36,577 bases of DNA from positions 1-36,577 of the forward strand of contig JAIXVB010000518.1 in NCBI GenBank assembly GCA_027483245.1, read 5' to 3'. The stretch comes from Verrucomicrobiaceae bacterium (GTDB taxonomy: Bacteria > Verrucomicrobiota > Verrucomicrobiia > Verrucomicrobiales > Verrucomicrobiaceae). The stretch's first letter is position 1. Each line of letters begins with the position of its first letter. Under the pieces are notes generated by a model that worked only from the letters and a program-made list of their open reading frames with translations, ran no database searches and had not been told where the DNA came from. A program made the position numbers and the translations under genes. Below, in pieces: positions 30,110 through 36,577 of this stretch.

Positions 30110-30621
30110 GGGTGAGCCTCCAATTGTTTTTGCACGCAGTCCATCAGGGTCACACGCACTCGGCTGAGCGCGCGATACACGGCTGCCTCAGTGCGGCTGA
30201 CACGGTCTGCGATTTGATCGATCTCCAACTCGTCGTAGTAGCGCAGATGAATGAGTTGGCGGTGTTCGGTGGGCAGCTTGTTCAGACACGCGCGCAGGGC
30301 GTCTTGGCGCGGGGAGCCATCATCGGCGAGTTGAGAAACCGCATGTCCCAGAGCTTCCAGGGCTTCTTCATCCAGGGGCAAATGCTCGCGCTTTTTCTGC
30401 CTTCGATGCGTGAGGATCTGATGAAAAGCCGTTTTGCGAGCCCAGGCGAGGAAGTGGGTGCCGAGGGTGAAGTCATCGAAGTGTTTCCAAAGCAGCAGCT
30501 TCGTCTGTTGCAGGATGTCCTCGGCTTCGCTATCGCGCGGAACGAGCCCATGAACATAAAGACTCAACGCCCGATCATGAGCGGTGAGCAGTTCCAGGAA
30601 AGCAGTCGTTTTATCAGCCAT
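30106..30621 (-). CDS. ECF-type sigma-70 family RNA polymerase sigma factor
   Basis: DSEAEDILQQTKLLLWKHFDDF...FLAWARKTAFHQILTHRR...LPTEHRQLIHLRYYDELEIDQIADRVSRTEAAVYRALSRVR; 4-nt overlap with fecR-like gene. Confidence 0.92.
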   Translation of the reverse strand: MADKTTAFLELLTAHDRALSLYVHGLVPRDSEAEDILQQTKLLLWKHFDDFTLGTHFLAWARKTAFHQILTHRRQKKREHLPLDEEALEALGHAVSQLADDGSPRQDALRACLNKLPTEHRQLIHLRYYDELEIDQIADRVSRTEAAVYRALSRVRVTLMDCVQKQLEAHP

Positions 30622-30718
30622 TTGAATAGGATAGGCAAAAACCGCGATCTTTTGGACAGAAGAATGTGTGCTGGAGAAAATCTTGCGACCTCAGCCACGC
30701 GCTTCATAGCTAGGAGTC

Positions 30719-31795
30719 ATGTCACGCCCGCCTGTTTATGATGTCCTGTCCCTCGGTGAAGTCCTTTTGCGCCTCGATCCCGGTGAGGGAAGGGTGCGCA
30801 CCTCCCGCCAGTTCACGGCCTGGGAGGGCGGTGGTGAATACAATGCCGCTCGTGGGGCTCGTCGTTGTTTCGGTCTGCGCACCGGCATTCTGACCGCGTT
30901 TGCGGACAACGAGATTGGCCGATTGACCGAGGATCTTATCCTTCAAGGCGGGGTCGATGTGTCCCTCATCAAGTGGGTGCCCTATGATGGCATGGGCAAA
31001 CGCGTGCGTAATCCGATCAACTTCACCGAGCGCGGTTTCGGTGTACGTGGGGCCAAAGGCAGCGTCGATCGTGGACACAGCGCAGCTTCTCAGCTCAAGC
31101 CGGGTGACTTCGACTTTGATCACCTTTTTGGAACCTTGGGCTGCCGTTGGTTGCACACAGGTGGCATTTTTGCAGGCCTTTCAGAATCCACGGCTGAACT
31201 CACCCATCAGGCCTGCGAAGCAGCCAAACTGCACGGTGTGACTGTGAGTTACGATCTGAACTATCGGCCTTCACTTTGGCAAGAACGCGGTGGCTTCCCT
31301 GCGGCTCAGGCTTTGAATCGACGGCTGGCTCCTTACATTGATGTCATGTTCGGTGTGCTCAGCGACGAGCCGCCCGTGGCCAGTGCGGTGCCGACGGATC
31401 CCCAGGATATTTTTGCGGCTGAAGATGCCAAGTTGCGCCCCATGATCCTCAAGCTGGTGTCCGAGTTTCCCAATCTCAAAACCGTCGCTGCCACGCTGCG
31501 TCGTGTGCACACGGCCTCGATCAATGACTGGGGTTCACTCTGCTATCACGATGGTCAGTTTTATCGCAGTCGCAACTACCCGCGTTTTGACATCTTGGAT
31601 CGAATCGGGGCCGGGGATAGCTTCGTCGCCGGTTTGGTCTCTGGGATGCTGCTGGAAAATGATCCGCAGAAGGCCGTGGACTATGGCGCGGCTCATGGGG
31701 CACTTGCCATGACCACGCCAGGAGACACAAGCATGGCCATCCTGCCAGAAGTTCAGAAGCTGGCTGAAGGCGGCGATGCCAAAGTGCAGCGCTGA
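30719..31795 (+). CDS. PfkB-family sugar kinase, KdgK-like
   Basis: LSLGEVLLRLDPGEGRVRTSRQFTAWEGGGEYNAARGARRCFG; C-terminal RIGAGDSFVAGLVSGML. Confidence 0.88.
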   Translation: MSRPPVYDVLSLGEVLLRLDPGEGRVRTSRQFTAWEGGGEYNAARGARRCFGLRTGILTAFADNEIGRLTEDLILQGGVDVSLIKWVPYDGMGKRVRNPINFTERGFGVRGAKGSVDRGHSAASQLKPGDFDFDHLFGTLGCRWLHTGGIFAGLSESTAELTHQACEAAKLHGVTVSYDLNYRPSLWQERGGFPAAQALNRRLAPYIDVMFGVLSDEPPVASAVPTDPQDIFAAEDAKLRPMILKLVSEFPNLKTVAATLRRVHTASINDWGSLCYHDGQFYRSRNYPRFDILDRIGAGDSFVAGLVSGMLLENDPQKAVDYGAAHGALAMTTPGDTSMAILPEVQKLAEGGDAKVQR

Positions 31796-31808
31796 ATGAT
31801 CCTGAGAA

Positions 31809-31839
31809 GACAGACCGCCAGAAAGATGGGCGGTCTGTC
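31809..31839. terminator. Hairpin between convergent genes
   Basis: GACAGACCGCC-agaaagatg-GGCGGTCTGTC, perfect 11-bp stem; reaches into the stop codon of the minus-strand DUF1460 gene. Confidence 0.7.
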
Positions 31840-32722
31840 ACTCCACTGGGCGTGCAACGATGATGCCCGCATGGCTTTTGAATTGGGCCAAGTAGTCGGA
31901 GATGGACTGGTCCAAAGTGACCCGTTTGTGGTTTAGCGAGGCGTGCATGAAATGGCAAATGCCATCCTGAGTGCGGATGGCTAGACCGACATGACTGCAA
32001 TACACATGAGCTTTGTGAGTGACGATGCCGATGATGTCGCCGCTCTGGAGTTTCGGCTCTAAGGCGCGCACTGCAGACTTGGGGATGTAGCGAAAGGGAT
32101 GAGTCTGCAGCTCGGCCTCAATCTGAGCCATGCCACGGCGCAGCTCAGGATTGTTTTTCAGGTAACGATAGCTCTTCCAGAGAACCGTCATTTCATCGAT
32201 CCGACGTCCTTCAAGAGGCACCGTTTGGGCGAGTGATTGTGTGATGTCACGGACGTTGCCACGCTTGTCGTTATCTCGATACCATTCTTCGAGGTAATGA
32301 ATGCGGTCCAAATATCCTCCTTGGCAGACACCGCCTCGATAGCGGGTGATTTCGATCTCACGCAGCAAATCACTCGGCGTGTAGCTTGGCGACTTTCGAT
32401 TCAACATGCGGGCCAATCCCAAAGCGATCTCAAAGAAGGTCCAGCAATCCTGGCCTGTGAAGCTGGCCGAGGGAGATTCGATGTGGTCGTGGATCTCCAG
32501 TGTGAACCCCACATAAGGGATGCCTTGCATGGCCAGTGCAGCCCGAGTGACACGTGCGGCGATGGGGAGTTGAGCCCAGTTTTCAGCGAGCGCTTGAGCG
32601 ACGATTCGATCAAAGCGCGCTTTACCTGCGAAGGTGAGTGTTTGCGGTAAATGCTCGCGACTCCACGCTGCGCAGGGCAGGGCGCTGGCGGTGAGAGCCT
32701 GGAAAAAAGTGCGACGATTCAT
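31838..32722 (-). CDS. DUF1460 family protein (N-acetylmuramoyl-L-alanine amidase-like), exported
   Basis: MNRRTFFQALTASALPCAAWS Tat-like leader; GQDCWTFFEIALGLARM, RYRGG, GDIIGIVTHKAHVYCSHVGLAIRTQDGICHFMHAS. Confidence 0.82.
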   Translation of the reverse strand: MNRRTFFQALTASALPCAAWSREHLPQTLTFAGKARFDRIVAQALAENWAQLPIAARVTRAALAMQGIPYVGFTLEIHDHIESPSASFTGQDCWTFFEIALGLARMLNRKSPSYTPSDLLREIEITRYRGGVCQGGYLDRIHYLEEWYRDNDKRGNVRDITQSLAQTVPLEGRRIDEMTVLWKSYRYLKNNPELRRGMAQIEAELQTHPFRYIPKSAVRALEPKLQSGDIIGIVTHKAHVYCSHVGLAIRTQDGICHFMHASLNHKRVTLDQSISDYLAQFKSHAGIIVARPVE

Positions 32723-32725
32723 GGC

Positions 32726-33358
32726 TCAATAAGGGTCGATCGAGTCTGTCATGCGCATCGGTTGATGGATCTCCCCCGTGCTGGAATCCTGCCATTCGAT
32801 GTCTTCGCGATAACCAAAAGTGGTGGGAAGTTTCTCACACAACGGGATGAGTTGTTTTTCCAACTCACGCACAAAGGCTTCAATGGCGTGCCCATAGTCT
32901 TGGTTGCTCAGAGAGCGCGAGGCCGGACGGAGACAAACTTCCAAAATCATTTCACTGACCAAGGGTTCCAAGCCATAACCAATCATCGCGGCAGCGCGCG
33001 TTTGTTCGGTATCCAGTAAAAGCAAAACGCCATGGTTATCGCCCTCCCGTTCAACGGCGCTGAAGAGGCTGGCTCGATTGAACAGCCAGAAAGCGTACAC
33101 ACTCGGGGAGATCTCAGGAGGGAGTTTGCTCAAGACCGCCGCAAAGGTGATTTGAGGGAAGCGCTGTTCCAGGATTTGCACAGCCTTGCGCACCGACTTC
33201 TTTTCGCGATTCGAGAGCACGCCGGACTGATCAGCCAGCGGTGCATTGAGCATCGGCGGGATGCCCAAATGTTTGTCCAGCCCCGACAACGAAAAACCAC
33301 AATGCCCACAAGCTGCCGTGCTCTCAGCGATGGGTTGTTGGCAGGAGGGGCAGCGCAT
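32726..33358 (-). CDS. Zinc-ribbon/TPM domain protein
   Basis: N-terminal MRCPSCQQPIAESTAACGHCGF; then ADQSGVLSNREKKSVRKAVQILEQRFPQITFAAVLS, GVLLLLDTEQTRAAAMIGYGLEPLVSE. Confidence 0.7.
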   Translation of the reverse strand: MRCPSCQQPIAESTAACGHCGFSLSGLDKHLGIPPMLNAPLADQSGVLSNREKKSVRKAVQILEQRFPQITFAAVLSKLPPEISPSVYAFWLFNRASLFSAVEREGDNHGVLLLLDTEQTRAAAMIGYGLEPLVSEMILEVCLRPASRSLSNQDYGHAIEAFVRELEKQLIPLCEKLPTTFGYREDIEWQDSSTGEIHQPMRMTDSIDPY

Positions 33359-33377
33359 GAGATGACAAGGAAGAGAA

Positions 33378-33421
33378 CAACCCATCGCTCCGCAGCGGCT
33401 CCAAGGCGGCGCGATGGGTTG
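33378..33421 (-). terminator. Likely terminator of cstA
   Basis: Minus strand CAACCCATCGCGCCGCC...GGAGCGATGGGTTG long stem followed by T-rich TTCTCTTCCTTGTC. Confidence 0.7.
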
Positions 33422-33429
33422 GATCGAAT

Positions 33430-35475
33430 TTAAGCAGCGTCTGCGACGGCTGTTACATAAGGATCTTCATGAAGGACTGCTTTTTTAGCCCCGCTGAGAA
33501 GTTTGATCCACTCACGCAAACAACCGAGGAAGATGATGGCGACAGCGATCAAAAAGAAACCCGTGACCCAGGCATCCACCAGCCCATTGAAACGCAGATG
33601 GCCCCAGTCAGAGAGTTCCTTTTCGGTGCCGCCCGCAGCGATCTTGGCTGCATAAAATTCAGCCTGCTTGAGGAAACCCATCTTGGGGTCGGCATCGAAG
33701 AGTTTGATCCAACCTGCACTGAAGGTCGCCACCATCAGCAAGGCCAGTGGTGCCAACGTCACCGCGATGTAGCGTGCCTTGCCCATCTTGATCAAAATGG
33801 TGGTGCCGAGACAGAAGGCGATCACCGCTAACAGTTGATTGGCGATGCCAAAGAGTGGCCACAGGGTATTGATGCCGCCGAGGGGGTCCACCACACCTTG
33901 ATAAAGAAAGTAACCCCAGAAGGAGACGAGCAGTGCACTGGCGAAGACGTTGGCTGGCAGGCTTTGGGTATTGCCGAGAGGCTTCCAAATGTTCCCCATG
34001 AAGTCCTGAAGAATGAAGCGTCCAACGCGTGTCCCGGCATCAATGGTGGTGAGAATGAACAGCGCCTCAAACATGATGGCGAAGTGATACCAGAAGGCCA
34101 TCCATTGAGCGCCAAAAGCACGGGCGAACATGTGGGCCATACCGACTGCAAAGGTCGGTGCGCCGCCGGAGCGACCAAACATGGTCTTCTCTCCAATGTC
34201 GGTGGCGAGTTGGTTCATGCCTGCCACGGTCACCGGGAAACCCGCCTCGGTGATCAGGGTCGTGACTTGTTCAGGAGCCATCGTTTTGTTAACGCCCGCG
34301 TTGATCGCGAAGTATTCACCAGGTTGAAGCGCACAGGCGGCGACCAGCGCCATCAGTGCCACGAGCATTTCCGTGACCATGGCACCGTAGGCCACGCTGC
34401 GAATGCTATCTTCACGGTCGAGGAGTTTTGGCGTGGTGCCGCTGGAGATCAGGGCATGGAAGCCCGAGATAGCTCCGCAGGCGATGGTGATGAAAACGAA
34501 TGGGAAAACAGAGCCGAGAAACACGAGGCCACTGCCATCAATGTATTTGGTCAGCTTGGGCATGTGCAGATCGGGTGCCACAAAAACGACCGCCACAGCG
34601 AGCACCGCGACGGTACCGATTTTCATGAAGGTGCTGAGGTAGTCGCGCGGAGCGAGCAGCATCCAGACCGGCAAAACTGAGGCCGCGAAACCATAGATCA
34701 TGATCGACCATGCCAGCCATTCGCCATTGTAATCAAACCAGTGTTCGACACCCCAGTCCTTCAGATGGCTGCCCGCCCACACGCTGACAAGCAGACCCAC
34801 GATGCCAAAAATGGTGATGCCTTTCACACTGATTTTGAAGATCGTGTGCCCGACCCCCATGAGGAATGCCAGAGGGATAGTCATGGCGATGGTAAAAAGG
34901 CCCCAAGGGCTCTCGGCTAGAGCTTTGACGACCACGAGACCGAGCACGGCTAATAGAATGGTCATGATCGCCAGCACCGAGATCATGGCCACAAATCCAA
35001 CCAGCGGATTGACCTCTTCTTTGAGCATCTGGCCCACCGATTTCCCACCGCGGCGAATGGAGGCAAACATCACGATAGCATCATGTACACCGCCGCCCAG
35101 CGTCGCACCGATCAGGATCCAGAGCATTCCTGGAAGATAACCAAACTGAGCTGCGAGCACTGGGCCGACCAAGGGGCCTGGGCCCGCGATCGCTGCAAAA
35201 TGATGACCGAAGACGACCCATTTGTTGGTGGGCACAAAGTCTTTGCCATCCTTTTTGGTATGAGCGGGAGTGGCGCGTTCTTTGTCGAGCACCAGCACCT
35301 TCGTGATCAGCCATTTGCTGTAAAAACGATAGGCTACGGCGAAGGAACAGAGACCCGCGACCACAAGCCAAAGAGCGTTGATCGTTTCACCTTTGTGAAA
35401 GGCTGAAAAAGCCACCGAACCCGCGCCGAGCGCAGAAATGGCGATCCAAAGAAGTATGCTGAGTGCTTTTGGCAT
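33430..35475 (-). CDS. cstA: Carbon starvation protein A (pyruvate/peptide transporter family)
   Basis: NKWVVFGHHFAAIAGPGPLVGPVLAAQFGYLPGMLWILIGATLGGGVHDAIVMFASIRRGGKS, many TM helices. Confidence 0.95.
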   Translation of the reverse strand: MPKALSILLWIAISALGAGSVAFSAFHKGETINALWLVVAGLCSFAVAYRFYSKWLITKVLVLDKERATPAHTKKDGKDFVPTNKWVVFGHHFAAIAGPGPLVGPVLAAQFGYLPGMLWILIGATLGGGVHDAIVMFASIRRGGKSVGQMLKEEVNPLVGFVAMISVLAIMTILLAVLGLVVVKALAESPWGLFTIAMTIPLAFLMGVGHTIFKISVKGITIFGIVGLLVSVWAGSHLKDWGVEHWFDYNGEWLAWSIMIYGFAASVLPVWMLLAPRDYLSTFMKIGTVAVLAVAVVFVAPDLHMPKLTKYIDGSGLVFLGSVFPFVFITIACGAISGFHALISSGTTPKLLDREDSIRSVAYGAMVTEMLVALMALVAACALQPGEYFAINAGVNKTMAPEQVTTLITEAGFPVTVAGMNQLATDIGEKTMFGRSGGAPTFAVGMAHMFARAFGAQWMAFWYHFAIMFEALFILTTIDAGTRVGRFILQDFMGNIWKPLGNTQSLPANVFASALLVSFWGYFLYQGVVDPLGGINTLWPLFGIANQLLAVIAFCLGTTILIKMGKARYIAVTLAPLALLMVATFSAGWIKLFDADPKMGFLKQAEFYAAKIAAGGTEKELSDWGHLRFNGLVDAWVTGFFLIAVAIIFLGCLREWIKLLSGAKKAVLHEDPYVTAVADAA

Positions 35476-35593
35476 AAGTGGCGGCGAGATTAGTGGCAGG
35501 CAAGGGGATGGCAAGAGCGAAGGCTGCCTGTCATCAAGGTTGAACATTCTTCTAGCGTCGCGGGTCAGTTACCCGCAGCATACCCCCAACGTT

Positions 35594-36088
35594 ATGAAAA
35601 CCCTCTCTCTTCCCACTCTTGCCAAGGCGCTCCTCTGCCTGGCAGTGGTTGTCGGTCTCAGCAGTTGCAGCAGCCCGCTGGAACGCCGCATCGCCAACAA
35701 TCCCACGCTTTACCAAAAGCTCGCCGACAGTGACAAAGTCCTGATCAATCAAGGTCGTATCCGTGAGGGAATGACCAAAGAAGCCGTGTTTCTTTCTTGG
35801 GGCCGCCCAGACCAAGTGGCTGAAGGCAGTGCAAAAGGCGTGAAATCTGAAAAGTGGACCTACATGGGCTCCCAACCTGTCTATGTCAACAATGTCGGAT
35901 TCGGCTGGGGCGGTGGTTTTGGTGGAGGCTTCTACGGTCGTCGTGGCCTGGGTTATGGTTACGGCGGACTCTGGGATCCTTATTGGGGTGGCTACGGTGG
36001 CCCTGCGGTCACTTATGTGCCTTACAAAGTGGCCACCGTCGATTTCCGCGGCAACCGTGTGACCGGTTATCTGCGTGGGCGGCAATAA
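35594..36088 (+). CDS. Putative lipoprotein with SmpA/BamE-like segment and Gly/Tyr-rich tail
   Basis: LAVVVGLSSCSS lipobox; INQGRIREGMTKEAVFLSWGRPDQVAEG...EKWTYMG; then GFGWGGGFGGGFYGRRGLGYGYGGLWDPYWGGYGG. Confidence 0.65.
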   Translation: MKTLSLPTLAKALLCLAVVVGLSSCSSPLERRIANNPTLYQKLADSDKVLINQGRIREGMTKEAVFLSWGRPDQVAEGSAKGVKSEKWTYMGSQPVYVNNVGFGWGGGFGGGFYGRRGLGYGYGGLWDPYWGGYGGPAVTYVPYKVATVDFRGNRVTGYLRGRQ

Positions 36089-36091
36089 GGT

Positions 36092-36577
36092 TTAGCCAAC
36101 TTGACGCCGCACGGTGTTCCCGGGGTTCATGAGATCTTCTTTATCGAGTCCCGTGATCTTTTGCAGGCGGCCAAGCAGCCAAAACAGCAAGCACATGGTC
36201 ACTCCTACCATGGGAACGCCGATCACGATGAAGCCCACCCAGTTTTGACGTCCAATCGCCTGTGTGTAGGCTTCCGTGCCGGGGACGGTGCCATTCAGAT
36301 AATACAGAACCAGAGCCGCATTGGCCACGGCTGAAAGCATCATCGTGCCGGCTAGCGCCCAGGAGGCTTGCCAGAGCAATCCCTTGAAGGCGGTTTGTTT
36401 TTCAGGGCTATTCAGAGATTGATTCAAAAGCGGGTGATTGATCACCTGGGGATTCAGCAGCAGTTCATTGACCAGCGGTTTTCCCCAATAAAGACTCAGG
36501 GGAAAGGCCATTCCGAGGAACACGGGGAAAGCAGCCTCTTTGACGGCAAACCAGACGGGATTTAAATTCAGCAGTCC
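36092..36577 (-). CDS. VC0807-like membrane protein (5' end beyond window)
   Basis: The frame stays open to the window edge, adding GLLNLNPVWFAVKEAAFP before the tracked start; three or more TM segments. Confidence 0.55.
   Translation of the reverse strand, partial: GLLNLNPVWFAVKEAAFPVFLGMAFPLSLYWGKPLVNELLLNPQVINHPLLNQSLNSPEKQTAFKGLLWQASWALAGTMMLSAVANAALVLYYLNGTVPGTEAYTQAIGRQNWVGFIVIGVPMVGVTMCLLFWLLGRLQKITGLDKEDLMNPGNTVRRQVG

Overview
This 36.6 kb window looks like ordinary chromosome, probably from the Verrucomicrobia (inferred from gene content; not verified). About 33 CDSs are supported. Housekeeping genes include an AddA/RecB-like UvrD helicase-nuclease, monomeric NADP-isocitrate dehydrogenase, a branched-chain aminotransferase, thyA, a ParC/GyrA-like topoisomerase subunit, eno next to an ftsB/divIC-like gene, ribBA-ribH-nusB, an NfeD/ClpP-class protease, trpF, an ECF sigma factor with a FecR-like anti-sigma factor, a KdgK-like sugar kinase, a DUF1460 protein, a zinc-ribbon/TPM protein and cstA. 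I saw no rRNA, tRNA, CRISPR array or transposase. The best candidate for something undescribed is a four-gene cassette at 26554-28680 whose genes are joined by 4-nt stop/start overlaps. It encodes an ExbB-like protein, an ExbD-like protein, a TonB-like protein and a small membrane-anchored zinc ribbon. Ungapped hand alignment to the E. coli proteins shows that the ExbB Glu176 position is Gln, the ExbD Asp25 position is Asn, and the TonB-like TM helix has no His. The usual protonatable residues therefore appear to be missing together. Secondary leads are a pseudo-receiver protein coupled to trpF, a FecR anti-sigma factor fused to a DNRLRE/CBM96-like ectodomain, a degenerate heptamer tandem repeat (ACTGANN) in two gaps, and a long hairpin in the ribBA-ribH gap.
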